64,000 bases of DNA. Origin: Solimicrobium silvestre (lineage in GTDB: Bacteria > Pseudomonadota > Gammaproteobacteria > Burkholderiales > Burkholderiaceae_D). Shown one piece after another: positions 34,536 through 44,354 of this stretch. The stretch spans positions 124,001-188,000 of the forward strand of contig NZ_PUGF01000002.1 of assembly GCF_002976435.1 (NCBI RefSeq). The letters run 5' to 3'. Under the pieces are notes generated by a model. It ran no database searches, was not told the DNA's origin, and saw nothing but the letters and a program-made list of their open reading frames with translations. The translations under genes were made by a program, and so were the position numbers. Each line of letters starts with the position of its first letter. The first letter of the stretch is position 1.

Positions 34536-36899
34536 TCACTGCATCTGAACGCTAACCCCAATCCGGTCAAAATTCCCTTGCATATCAAACGCGGTAATGT
34601 CGTAACGGCCAGCATTGGGAAACTTGATCGTTTGGTTAATCCGTTTGTCGGTCAATAAACGTCCGTTCACCATCCAGTTAACCTCCCCGTGTGAACCGCG
34701 CAATTCCAGTTTCGCCTCAGGTAATTTACCACCGTTAGCTTGCCGGATCAGTTCACCATCATTTAGGCCCATTATTTTGAGAGCATTGCCGTCGCTGTAG
34801 GACGAGCTGTAATGCGCACTACAACTGCTATCCCATTCCGGCGGTAATGATTTTTTGTGTAAGTCTGGATCCAGCCACAGTTGTAATGCCGCAGGCCAGC
34901 GCATGATTTGTTGTTGCCGGTAGGCGTGTTGCGCGCAATCGGGTAATACGCGTTTGCCGGTTTGTTGATCTACAAAATAAGTCAGGCGCGGGCTCATGGC
35001 TTGTAAACGGTCGGGAAAAGTTGGCGGTGCAATGCCATTTAAGGTCCAGGCGGTGCGTTGTAGCGGACAAAGATCTTCATTGCCATCAATTATATTGTCG
35101 CTGGCGCGGGTGCCGGAAGGCCAGCATATTTTTTCTTGTTTGACTGTGGCAGGCGCAGGGTTGGGGCTTAAGTTACGTCCATCCGGTAAAGCATTGAATA
35201 TGTCCACCAATAATGGTGCTGCGATATTGGCACCAAAAAATCCCGGATTCGGTGTGCCGTCAGGTCGTCCAACCCAAACGCCGATGGTGTAGCGCTGGCT
35301 GACGCCAAGCGCCCATGCATCACGGAAGCCGAAGCTGGTGCCGGTTTTCCAGGCGATGCCACGGTAACTGCCGTTGCCTTCCACTGCACGGCCAACCGGG
35401 CCGCCGGTTTCTAAAATATCACGCACAATAAAAGCCGCGCCTTCGCTCATCATGCGCCGTTCTTGTAGCGGCGCCGATGGCACAAACCGCGGCGTCACTG
35501 CCATGCCGGCGCGTGCCAGTGACGAATAGGCCGCCACCATGTCTTCCAGTCTGGCACCTGCGCCGCCTAAAATCACGCTTAAATTCGGTGCTGCTCCTTT
35601 AGGAAATTCCAGCTTCAAACCGCCACGGCGCAGCATGGCAACAAAGGGCACCGAGCCTAATTGGTCTAATACCTGCACGGCGGGTACGTTTAGCGATTTG
35701 ACTAAGGCCTCGGAAACACTGACCGGCCCATGAAAATTTTGTTGAAAATTTCCCGGTTGGTAGCCGGAAAACGATTGCGGAGTATCGGATAGCAGTGACT
35801 CGGAATGGATCAAACCTTCATCTAATGCGAAGGCATATAAAAACGGTTTTAGTGTGGAGCCGGGAGAGCGGGAAGCGCGCACCATATCGACATTGCTAAA
35901 TCGTTCCCGGTCGGTAAAGTCGGCCGATCCGGCATAGGCCACAACTTCTGCCGTGCGGTTATCCATCACCATCGCCGCCATGGAAATGCGCGGTGGTAAA
36001 ACATTGACTCTATCGACCAACAAGGTTTCGACGGTTTGCTGGGCGATGCTGTCGATGGTGGTGTCGATGCGTAATTGCCCCGGGTTTTGGCTTTTCATGC
36101 GCTGGGCTAATAACGGGGCTAACAAAGGCTCTCTGACGGTTAATGCGGCAATTGGCTCGGTTAAGGCATCTTTAATTTCAGCCGTGCTCCAAATGCCGCG
36201 CATGCGGTAGACGACTTTGTTGCGTGCTAATTGCGCTTTTTGTGGATAGCGATCTGGGCGCAAGACAGAGGGTAATTGTGGAAGCACGGTTAAGAGTGCG
36301 GCTTCTGCATGGGTTAGTCGGTTGGCTGGTTTGCCGAGGTAGGCGCGACTGGCAGCTTCTACGCCTTCCAGCACGCCGCCCATTGGCGCAAAATTCATGT
36401 ACAAATCTAAAATCTCAGTTTTGGAATAATGGTATTCCAGCTGCAGCGCCCTCGCTATTTGCTTGAGTTTGCCGGACATGGTGCGCGGGGTTGGATCGAG
36501 TATCCGTGCGACTTGCATCGTCAGTGTGGAGCCGCCTGAGACGATATGCCCATAACGCAGCCATTGATATGTAGCGCGGAGTAAGGACAGTGGATTTACT
36601 CCCGGATGCCACCAAAAATTTTTATCTTCGTAGGCAATTAAGGATTGGATGTAGTAGGGCGATACCGCATCCAATTTAATCGGGTGCCGCCATATATGAG
36701 CGCGATCAGGAAATGCTCGTAACGGTGTGCCATCTTTGGCAACCACAATCACGTTAAAGGAATCGCGGCCGGGAGCGGGGAGTGGGAATAATTTATCGGC
36801 ACTCCAGAGTAGCACTAATAGCGCAGACAAACAGCCATATCCGATCTTGTGGGAACGAATATGGTGTTTTAAAGAGGTTGCGAACTGACGATGAAACAT
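34536..36899 (-). CDS. pbpC: penicillin-binding protein 1C
   Basis: The protein has 787 residues from the ATG at 36899; a GTG at 36902 is also in frame. One N-terminal span (IGYGCLSALLVLLWSADKLF) is followed by the glycosyltransferase domain with QSLIAYEDKNFWWHPGVNPL and GGSTLTMQVAR. The transpeptidase has SPGSTLKPF (catalytic Ser near 348), SLNVPAV and KTGTSFGFRDAW. The C-terminal PbpC-specific domain follows. It polymerises and may cross-link peptidoglycan in the periplasm. It lies 18 bases downstream of the alpha-2-macroglobulin gene, the usual conserved pairing. Confidence 0.95.
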   Translation of the reverse strand: MFHRQFATSLKHHIRSHKIGYGCLSALLVLLWSADKLFPLPAPGRDSFNVIVVAKDGTPLRAFPDRAHIWRHPIKLDAVSPYYIQSLIAYEDKNFWWHPGVNPLSLLRATYQWLRYGHIVSGGSTLTMQVARILDPTPRTMSGKLKQIARALQLEYHYSKTEILDLYMNFAPMGGVLEGVEAASRAYLGKPANRLTHAEAALLTVLPQLPSVLRPDRYPQKAQLARNKVVYRMRGIWSTAEIKDALTEPIAALTVREPLLAPLLAQRMKSQNPGQLRIDTTIDSIAQQTVETLLVDRVNVLPPRISMAAMVMDNRTAEVVAYAGSADFTDRERFSNVDMVRASRSPGSTLKPFLYAFALDEGLIHSESLLSDTPQSFSGYQPGNFQQNFHGPVSVSEALVKSLNVPAVQVLDQLGSVPFVAMLRRGGLKLEFPKGAAPNLSVILGGAGARLEDMVAAYSSLARAGMAVTPRFVPSAPLQERRMMSEGAAFIVRDILETGGPVGRAVEGNGSYRGIAWKTGTSFGFRDAWALGVSQRYTIGVWVGRPDGTPNPGFFGANIAAPLLVDIFNALPDGRNLSPNPAPATVKQEKICWPSGTRASDNIIDGNEDLCPLQRTAWTLNGIAPPTFPDRLQAMSPRLTYFVDQQTGKRVLPDCAQHAYRQQQIMRWPAALQLWLDPDLHKKSLPPEWDSSCSAHYSSSYSDGNALKIMGLNDGELIRQANGGKLPEAKLELRGSHGEVNWMVNGRLLTDKRINQTIKFPNAGRYDITAFDMQGNFDRIGVSVQMQ

Positions 36900-36917
36900 C
36901 ACTTATTTACTGTTCAT

Positions 36918-39900
36918 TTACGGCGCGGTAGGAGGACGAGCCTCAACAATGGTCATGGATTCACTACCACCAATTGAACCGTAAACATCAGGGCGATACA
37001 TGTCATCTACATAGAGTGGCGGGATGACAAACTTGCCGGGTGTGACTACTCTCAGCCGATAGAACAGATTGAGTATCTGACCGTCAATGCGCGCTGCCAC
37101 CACAAAACGGTCATCACGGAATTCAACGTGTTTAATACGTTGATCTTGCATGGCTTCGGCCGGATTAATGTTATCGAATCGCACTACGCCCATCTGCTCG
37201 CCTTGCACAATATTGGTGTTTTCAATTTCCATCCCTGCCGGAATCCGATCAACCACCATGCCCGTTCCTATCGATGTATTGGCGCTGACTTTGAGATGCA
37301 TAATCACCGTTTCACCCACGGTCAAAGGGCGGTTACCAATCAGACTGCCATCGGGCGCATACAAAGTACGGTTTAGTTTAATGATGTCATTTTTAGGTGG
37401 CAGTATTTTGACCGGGTTACCTGTGAGCGCCAGTTCCAGCCAAATATTTTCCTTAAAATTATTTTTAAGTTTAAAGCCGGAGGCAAGGTCGCGCGCAGTG
37501 ATTTCATGGAACACCTGAGAATTCCCGCCGATGTCTTCGTCTTTACCATTCAAGGCCAAACTGGCTGACCAGGTCTCACCGCTTTGCAAGTCATAATTAC
37601 GTCCAATCTGGAACAACGCTAGCTTTTCTTGGGTGCTGTAATAGCGGTATTTATCCATTTCACTAGCAACAATCGCTAACAGATTTTCGCTGCCATCGAG
37701 TTTGATCTGATGCTGTTGCAATAAGCCGTAAGCCAATGCGGCATCACGTAACGTGCTGCCGTAGTCATACCACCAGTAGCCCGCATTGCGTGATTTGGTC
37801 AGGCTTTCTTGCAGGGCGACCTTGCTGCGTTCACCGTCGCCCATCTGTTTCAGTGCGATACCTAACTGAGTTAGCGCCAGACCGTTGGCGGCCAGAGCGC
37901 GTGAATCATGTAATTGACGTAAGGTTGCCAGCGGTGCTTTATTGGTGCGCGATAAAACGTAGCCGCCGAATGCCAATACGTTAAAACGGCCATTATCTTT
38001 AACGCGATTTTCTGCCCAAACAGAATTGTTTTCGGCTTGAATTTGAGCTGCGGTATTCGGCAAACGAGAAACACCTTCCTGCAAGCCGCGTAACAAGAAA
38101 TCCATGGATTTGTTAAACATCGCATCGGGTACGCTAAAACCTTGTTCACGCGCATCAACTAAAAAATTGCTGACATAGGCCGACAGCCAGTATTCGTGAT
38201 CAGACACATTTCCCCACAAACTATAACCACCGTTAGGAGCTTGCATGGTGGCCAAGCGCGAAATTGCCTGATCCAGCATGGTGACCCGTTGTTCGCGGGT
38301 ATAAGGTTTTAGCCCGAATTTTTTAGCCATGACTTCGTCAATAAAGACGTGCGGATAAGCGGTGCTGGTGGTTTGCTCGGAACAGCCGTAAGGATATGTC
38401 AGCAAGCCTTGCACTGCTGCGCGTACATCTATTGGCGCTTTATTAGACACCAAAATATGCGCTAAAACGGAGTTAGGATACATGCCGGATAATTCAGCAT
38501 CCTTAACTTCCAACGTGTCACCCGGTTTGATGACATAGCGCCGTTTAAGTTGCTGTTGCTGGGTCGGTGCCTGAACCATTAATGGGAAATTACGTTCGAT
38601 GTTGATGTCTTTGCCTGCAATTTTTAAATTCACATTTTGCAGACCCAGTGTGCCGCGTGCTTCGAGAGGAAAGCGTAAGGTCACTTTTTGCTGGTCTTTT
38701 AATGACACGCTGCGTTCGCCTTCACCAATTTTTAAGCCATCGGCACCATTCAGGTTAAGAGTAAATTGCTGCGGGTTGCCGGATAAGTTGGTTAAGTCCA
38801 GGGCGATCAGCGCGTTGTCGCCTAGCGACAGGAAACGCGGCGTGGCAATCTCGGCGACCAGCGGTGCGGCCACTACCATTTCCTGTTCTTTAGAGCCGTA
38901 ACGGTCAGTGCCACTCACTACTGCCATTAATCGTAATGTGCCGTTAAAATCTGGAATGTTCAGCGTAATTTCAGCGGTGCCTTGTTCGTTCAACAGCACG
39001 GGGCCGCTAAATAAATCTACCAGTTTCACTTTTTTAGGTAAGTCTTTGCTTGGTTTCGGTGTGGTATCGCCACCATATTTCAACTTACCTTTTTGGCCTG
39101 CCATTTTTTCAATCAAGCGCCCATAAACGTCATGTAAGTCAGCCCCGTAGCGTAAGCGTCCGAAGAAAAAATCATGTGGATCTGGCGTGGCAAATTTAGT
39201 GATATTTAAAATACCGACATCCACCGCAGATAAAGTCACCATCGCTTTTTGACCTTTGGCGTTGGGAACGTTGACTTTAATTTTTACGCTAGTGTCAGGT
39301 TTGATTTTGGCGGGCGCTTCAATGGCGACGTCAAGCTTTCTATCGCCGCGTTCTAACGGTAAATGAACGATTCCCAAGGCACGCGCCGGTGTGACTTTGT
39401 CACCTTCATTTCCGGGTCTTAAGACGATTACGGAAACATATAAATCATGCCGTTTCCATTCTTCTTTGATTGGAATGCTGACGGTGCTGCCTTCTGCCGC
39501 AACGGACATGCGCTTGACCCATAAACTATGGTCGCCTTCTACCGTAATTAACGCTTCACCTTTATGTGGCGGAGTAATGGTCAATTGCGCGGTGTCGCCG
39601 TTTTTGTATGCGGCTTTATCTAATTTCAACGCAACGCGATCTGGCCGGTTACCTTGCGCTTCATCGGATTGCGCATTCCAGCCCGCATAAAAACGGTACA
39701 CCAATTGCTGGTTGGTCGCCGGGTCAAGAATCTCCAGACGATAGCGACCGTATTTAACCGGCAACCTTAGTTTGCCGCGTGCATCGGCAGGAATGCTCAC
39801 GCTGCTAGTGGCAACCAGTTCTTCGGTTTCGGTAAAGCCGGATTGCCAGCCGCCGTGGTCGGCAAAGCGCCAATAATAATTGCGATCTTCACGGAACAAA

Positions 39901-42059
39901 CGCACCGGCATACTGGTGCTTGCTTGTAGTTTTGCGTCGCTATTGGCGCGTATCACTTCAAATTCAACCGGGCTGTTCTCGGTTGCATAAGCACCTGAAA
40001 ACAGAGGACGTACCCCGACTAATACCGGCGCGGGCCAAACCGTTTTTTCTATGCTGCGCACCACTGGGCGACCGCCGCTTTCCAATAAACTCAACGTGGT
40101 TCTGACGGTGAAGGGCGAGTGACGTTTGGCGACTGGGGAAAGGTCGACTGCAACTTGTGCCTGGCCTTTGTCGCTCAGAGTCTGTTCTTCTAATTCTTTG
40201 CGGGTCTTCTTTTCATTTTCATTCACATCGCCGAATTCAAAGCCGGGGAATTGCTTGCTGAGTGGATTAAGATTGCGTTCAAATTGCACTACGCCTAGCA
40301 AGCGATTTCCAGCCGCCGGAGCGCCGTATAAATAGTTTCCAGATACGGCAATCGTATATTCCTGATCTGGTTTTAACGTAGCTTGTTTACTATTCAGATC
40401 TAATTTCATGCGTTCCGGTAAAAATTCTTCCACGCCAAACTTGAATACGGTGGCGGGAATTTTATCGGCAGGGTCAGCGCGCAACTCCAACACCCAGCTA
40501 CCGGTTGCGGCATCGGCAGGTATCGCTAAATGCTGCAAGAAATATCCCGGGTAACGCGCATCAGGCCGCCAGGTGGCATTGAAATGTTCGCGTCCATCCG
40601 GCGATTTTAATTTGGCCTGGATAGGCTGAGCTGGTACGCCATTGCCATCGGCATCGCGCGCCACCACCGATAAATCGAGGCTTTCGCCGGGGCGATATAG
40701 GTTACGTCCCGAGTAGGCAAACAAACGAACCGGTTTGTAAGGCGCACCGGTAACGGTGTATTCAGACAGATCGAGCGCAGGTTCTTTCAACGCCAGCATG
40801 GAAATTTGCGGGCCTTTTTTGGCGAGTAAGACTTTGGCATTTTTAGGTTGCTCGGCAAATACCGCATGGCCGTCACCGTCACTATCTGCCCGCGCTAACA
40901 CCTTGCCTTGCTCGTCTAGCCAGGACAGCTCAACGCCACTGACGGCTTTGCCATCGGTTAAGGAGCTGACAAAAACATCGGCGGATTTATCGTATAAGCG
41001 GGTATGTAAGCCAATATCGCTGACATAAAAATAAGTGGTTTGGTAATCCGACGTAAAGCGCCCGGGTTGGCTCATTACCGCAACATAGACGCCAGGTTCC
41101 TTGAGTTCCTTTACATCTTCAACCGGTAAATAAGTGACGCTGCGTTTGTTTTTGGTTTGTTCGGTAACGAAGCGGCCGGAATAAACGCTATCGGTCAGCT
41201 TACGCAAATCATCTAATTGATAATTTTGAACCGCGCCACGTAAATTGCTGCGACGCCAGTCGTAGTTGTTGTAATTCTCATTATTATCGGCATCATCCTC
41301 AGACGCATTTTTTGCTACGGTAAGATTCTTCTTGCCTTCAATAACGCGATCCAGAAAACGCGGTAATTGATCGTCTTTTACTTTAAGGAATTGCACATCG
41401 ACTTCAGGCACATTCACCGTAACGATAGGCAGGCCGCCGTTTTGTTTGGCGGGTAATACCATGCCATTGCTGGCAAAATAATAGGCAGGTGAAACTTGTG
41501 CAGTCAAGATGGAATAACGCGTTTCGCTAGCTAAGGTCTTACCATTTTTGGATGGCAATCCAACCTTCACCTGTACGACGTAGCGGGTTTGCGGATTGAT
41601 GTGCGGGAAATATAAAATGCGCGGATTGTCACCAACTACCCAAGCACCTGAAATCAGTTTGCCACCTTTAAAATCTGTGTCGACGTCCTTGGTGCTTACT
41701 GCTGTAATTGCGGCAGGGTCGCCGTCATTACCATTGCCGGAATAATCTTCTTCGTCGTTTTCTTGCCGCAAGTTGGCTGCTTGTCGCTTTAATTGCTCGG
41801 CAGTGGCGGGCATTTCAAACACTTGTATATAGTTATCGACCGTTTTACCTGCATCAAGCGGCACACTAAATGTGAGCGCTAACGCTGGCACGCCATCCAG
41901 ACTGCGGTCGGCGGCATTCACTGCGGTGAATTCCTGATTAGGGTCATCGCTTTCCGCACTTTCGGCACTATGACGGTTTTTAAAAAACCAAACACCGGCA
42001 ATTAAGGAAGCCAGAACGGCAAAAATGATAAAAAATTTCGTGACAGAAAGTTTGCTCAC
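36918..42059 (-). CDS. yfhM: bacterial alpha-2-macroglobulin
   Basis: The protein has 1713 residues with a GTG start; AAGGA lies six bases upstream. The thioester motif YGCSEQ places the reactive Cys near residue 1226, inside a helical thioester domain (QAISRLATMQAPNGGYSLWG). Many macroglobulin-type beta domains precede it. These proteins trap attacking proteases in the periplasm. The N-terminus (FFIIFAVLASLIAGVWFFKN) is a membrane anchor with no lipobox, unlike the Escherichia lipoprotein. It forms an operon with pbpC, which is thought to repair the wall as the trap guards it. Confidence 0.94.
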   Translation of the reverse strand: MSKLSVTKFFIIFAVLASLIAGVWFFKNRHSAESAESDDPNQEFTAVNAADRSLDGVPALALTFSVPLDAGKTVDNYIQVFEMPATAEQLKRQAANLRQENDEEDYSGNGNDGDPAAITAVSTKDVDTDFKGGKLISGAWVVGDNPRILYFPHINPQTRYVVQVKVGLPSKNGKTLASETRYSILTAQVSPAYYFASNGMVLPAKQNGGLPIVTVNVPEVDVQFLKVKDDQLPRFLDRVIEGKKNLTVAKNASEDDADNNENYNNYDWRRSNLRGAVQNYQLDDLRKLTDSVYSGRFVTEQTKNKRSVTYLPVEDVKELKEPGVYVAVMSQPGRFTSDYQTTYFYVSDIGLHTRLYDKSADVFVSSLTDGKAVSGVELSWLDEQGKVLARADSDGDGHAVFAEQPKNAKVLLAKKGPQISMLALKEPALDLSEYTVTGAPYKPVRLFAYSGRNLYRPGESLDLSVVARDADGNGVPAQPIQAKLKSPDGREHFNATWRPDARYPGYFLQHLAIPADAATGSWVLELRADPADKIPATVFKFGVEEFLPERMKLDLNSKQATLKPDQEYTIAVSGNYLYGAPAAGNRLLGVVQFERNLNPLSKQFPGFEFGDVNENEKKTRKELEEQTLSDKGQAQVAVDLSPVAKRHSPFTVRTTLSLLESGGRPVVRSIEKTVWPAPVLVGVRPLFSGAYATENSPVEFEVIRANSDAKLQASTSMPVRLFREDRNYYWRFADHGGWQSGFTETEELVATSSVSIPADARGKLRLPVKYGRYRLEILDPATNQQLVYRFYAGWNAQSDEAQGNRPDRVALKLDKAAYKNGDTAQLTITPPHKGEALITVEGDHSLWVKRMSVAAEGSTVSIPIKEEWKRHDLYVSVIVLRPGNEGDKVTPARALGIVHLPLERGDRKLDVAIEAPAKIKPDTSVKIKVNVPNAKGQKAMVTLSAVDVGILNITKFATPDPHDFFFGRLRYGADLHDVYGRLIEKMAGQKGKLKYGGDTTPKPSKDLPKKVKLVDLFSGPVLLNEQGTAEITLNIPDFNGTLRLMAVVSGTDRYGSKEQEMVVAAPLVAEIATPRFLSLGDNALIALDLTNLSGNPQQFTLNLNGADGLKIGEGERSVSLKDQQKVTLRFPLEARGTLGLQNVNLKIAGKDINIERNFPLMVQAPTQQQQLKRRYVIKPGDTLEVKDAELSGMYPNSVLAHILVSNKAPIDVRAAVQGLLTYPYGCSEQTTSTAYPHVFIDEVMAKKFGLKPYTREQRVTMLDQAISRLATMQAPNGGYSLWGNVSDHEYWLSAYVSNFLVDAREQGFSVPDAMFNKSMDFLLRGLQEGVSRLPNTAAQIQAENNSVWAENRVKDNGRFNVLAFGGYVLSRTNKAPLATLRQLHDSRALAANGLALTQLGIALKQMGDGERSKVALQESLTKSRNAGYWWYDYGSTLRDAALAYGLLQQHQIKLDGSENLLAIVASEMDKYRYYSTQEKLALFQIGRNYDLQSGETWSASLALNGKDEDIGGNSQVFHEITARDLASGFKLKNNFKENIWLELALTGNPVKILPPKNDIIKLNRTLYAPDGSLIGNRPLTVGETVIMHLKVSANTSIGTGMVVDRIPAGMEIENTNIVQGEQMGVVRFDNINPAEAMQDQRIKHVEFRDDRFVVAARIDGQILNLFYRLRVVTPGKFVIPPLYVDDMYRPDVYGSIGGSESMTIVEARPPTAP

Positions 42060-42367
42060 AATGGTTCCTTGATTGATTAGTGTTGTCGTAAAAATAAATT
42101 ATTGTGTTGGCAATAGTAGTAATTTTAATAAAGAAAGTAAAGCGAGAGGAATTGTCCTTGTTGTTTTAAGCCGTACATCCCTTAGCATCACCCTATCAAA
42201 CACTGTCAGCGTATACATTGTGATTGGTGATATGCGTTTTTACTCGAAATAATCAAAAACACTTGCTTGACAATAGCAATTTATCAGGCAAAAAAAACGA
42301 TTTAGCGTTAATTCAATCAAATTGAGCACATTTGGGCGTGCGTGGAAAAATGGGATGTCGGCTCCGC

Positions 42368-42387
42368 AGGCATGGCTAACCATGCCT
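42368..42387. other. 8-bp perfect hairpin in the long spacer
   Basis: AGGCATGG (42368-42375) and CCATGCCT (42380-42387) flank a CTAA loop. It lies in the 938-base gene-free stretch 42060-42997, which also contains the palindromic repeat at 42499 and the dRS3-flanked element at 42761. No T-run follows. Confidence 0.4.
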
Positions 42388-42433
42388 AATCATCAACCCA
42401 TCGGGTGCTACTTGAATCGCTATAAAAAATCTC

Positions 42434-42529
42434 TGATTGGTCAACGTCACGACAAATTAATGCTTTAAGTAAACGTTGCTAATTGGCTGAAAATGCGCAA
42501 AATGCCCTATTTAGGGCATAGACCAATCA
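42434..42529. repeat. inverted repeat enclosing the 22-base palindrome, copy 2
   Basis: TGATTGGTC (42434-42442) and GACCAATCA (42521-42529) are perfect inverted 9-mers. The right arm begins directly after the 22-base palindromic repeat at 42499-42520, which is identical to 32443-32464. The outer arms are absent at copy 1. Confidence 0.55.
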
Positions 42530-42760
42530 AAAAATGGCCTGTAAATTCACTCCGCTTACTAATTTATTAAAACTTAGGACTTACGCTCCAATCGCCATTA
42601 ACGTCATATATGGACTCGCCTGTTTGTACAAGCAGAATATCGTCACTTAGCAAAGAATGAGTTGCTGTCATATATTCGACTTCAGGGGGCTTAGATGCTC
42701 GCCATCTAAGCCCCAATACCCTGAGCCCTAATGGATAATTCGCTACATATTAGTGGCCTG

Positions 42761-42920
42761 ATCATTCCCGCGTAGGCGGGAATCCAGGAATTCACACGCT
42801 TAGTGGTGAAGGCACTACGTGCCCTGTATCCCTGTAGGCAGGGGGCGTTCCGCTGGCAGACGATATATCGTCTGAATTCCCCGCTCCACCACTGGATCTC
42901 CGCATTAGCGAGGATGACGA
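42761..42920. mobile_element. MITE-like element bounded by inverted dRS3-like repeats
   Basis: The left end holds ATTCCCGCGTAGGCGGGAAT (42764-42783), an exact dRS3-type match. The right end (42892-42920) is a degenerate copy in reverse (CTGGATCTCCGCATTAGCGA on). Inside, GGAATTCA (42787-42794) is inverted as TGAATTCC (42873-42880), and CAGACGATATATCGTCTG (42857-42874) is a perfect palindrome. There is no transposase. Neisserial intergenic mosaics bounded by dRS3 have the same plan. Confidence 0.5.
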
Positions 42921-42997
42921 TTTTGCGTAAGTCCTATTTATATATATTTATGGAATTGAGTTACGATTTTCGAAGTTTTACATACATAGAGAGATTT

Positions 42998-43774
42998 ATG
43001 AAACGCGCAATATTTTTAATGATATTTTTTGTTCAATTATTTGCATGCGAAGTTCACGCACAATCAGCAGCAAGCGACGTACCCTCAGAGGAAAATGCTA
43101 ATACAACTCAAACTATCGAAGTTCGAGGCATCAAAGACCCAGAATGGAAACCTTATCGCATTATGCTAAAAGGGTTGGATGCTTTTGATAAATATCACAG
43201 CCTGGCGCCAAAGGCAGATCTTAAGTTTATCTTGCGACCACAAGTTCCCAATATGTCTATCACTGACGTTAAGTTGCATATAGAGGCAAACGACGTATCA
43301 ATTCCAATTCCGATTTCTGAGGAAGGAACCTTTGTAATTCCGAGGAATGAGGCTGCCGCAGAGCAGAATGCGGAGATGATCATCAACAACAAAAAGAAAA
43401 ATACCGTCTTGTGGGCTCCCTACATGCGCACGCCGGGCATTGATATAAACTCAAGACGAATGGGTGATATGCGCCTGGAATGCGAAATTGTCTGGGCAGT
43501 GGATCAGGACGATCTACCTTTCATTATCCGAAATATTTTTCGTTTGGGTGGTGGACTTTGTAAGTCTTCACATATTGGGGTTTCCGTTCTGGCGCCCAGA
43601 CAGATAACCTCAGTCACTATGATTTCTGGCGCGAGAAGAGAATCATTACCTATTGGACCGGGAGGCAAAAGTTTTACTCCCCCGCTATTCGACGAAAAAT
43701 GGGATAACGATACAATATTTGAATTCCAATTTTCTGAAAAGAGCGCAAAAGAAAATGAATCGGCAATTGACTAA
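42998..43774 (+). CDS. secreted hypothetical protein
   Basis: The protein has 258 residues from the ATG at 42998. The frame is open back to 42803, but that part reads through the repeat element and is rejected. A signal peptide is clear (MKRAIFLMIFFVQLFACEVH then AQS). The region TTQTIEVRGIKDPEWKPYRI is of a type seen in small periplasmic proteins. Two cysteines (RLECEIV and GGLCKSS) might pair. No family recognised. A purine-rich AGAGAGA precedes the ATG. Confidence 0.7.
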   Translation: MKRAIFLMIFFVQLFACEVHAQSAASDVPSEENANTTQTIEVRGIKDPEWKPYRIMLKGLDAFDKYHSLAPKADLKFILRPQVPNMSITDVKLHIEANDVSIPIPISEEGTFVIPRNEAAAEQNAEMIINNKKKNTVLWAPYMRTPGIDINSRRMGDMRLECEIVWAVDQDDLPFIIRNIFRLGGGLCKSSHIGVSVLAPRQITSVTMISGARRESLPIGPGGKSFTPPLFDEKWDNDTIFEFQFSEKSAKENESAID

Positions 43775-43905
43775 CATCTGTATGTGAATTCAAATCCGGA
43801 GTACAGCTTTATGATTATGAAGGATTTGAAGGGGTATTTTGATTGCCAGGGAACGCACATTAAACGATAAGGCATCATATCATTTTATTGCATTAATACC
43901 AATTA

Positions 43906-43935
43906 ATAAGGGCTCGCGCAGGCGCTAGCTCTTAT
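43906..43935 (+). terminator. 14-bp imperfect hairpin with following T-run
   Basis: ATAAGGGCTCGCGC and GCGCTAGCTCTTAT pair with two mismatches and a 2-base loop, 131 bases past the secreted-protein stop. TCTTTTT follows after about six bases. The rest of the 580-base stretch 43775-44354 holds the palindrome at 44263 and nothing else I can support. Confidence 0.5.
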
Positions 43936-44262
43936 CCACATCTTTTTAATGGTACCCCTATTCTTTAATGCTCCCAGCCTCTACCATTCATATTTTGCTA
44001 TTTATTCTTTTATCCCTTAATTCTCATAAAACAAGATAAAACTTGTGGGTAAGGGTTGGCGCTTGAGAGAGGATGACATTATAGGCTTGTTGTCTAAACG
44101 GAATTGAATGGCTTGCTAAAGGTATCCCTATCAACGCGAATATCACTATAGGTAACCCAAGTTTTCAAACAATGACTTACGCCAAATTAGTCAACAAGCA
44201 GGTTGCCAACATTAATCCGCTGGAGTAAGTTGTAAATGCCCTGTTTTTAGCTCGTGGTTTGC

Positions 44263-44278
44263 TTGACGTTAACGTCAA
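44263..44278. promoter_or_regulatory. LiuR-like MerR-type operator upstream of icmF
   Basis: TTGACGTTAACGTCAA is a perfect 16-base palindrome, 76 bases before the icmF ATG. It resembles, from memory, the sites of LiuR, a MerR-family repressor of branched-chain amino-acid and acyl-CoA breakdown in proteobacteria. IcmF acts in that pathway, which supports the assignment. Confidence 0.6.
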
Positions 44279-44354
44279 CGTAATATAACTTACGGTACCT
44301 GATTTTCATTTCCTTACCCAACTACCCAGCGCAAAAGCGCCAAGGATGTCCCTC

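Noticed and set aside
42803-42997. N-terminal extension of the secreted-protein frame
   Set aside because: It reads through the dRS3-flanked repeat element, and the signal peptide starts at 42998.
43775-44354. Search for a small gene in the 580-base spacer before icmF
   Set aside because: No frame with a start, ribosome site and protein-like composition was seen; only a hairpin and the LiuR-like site.
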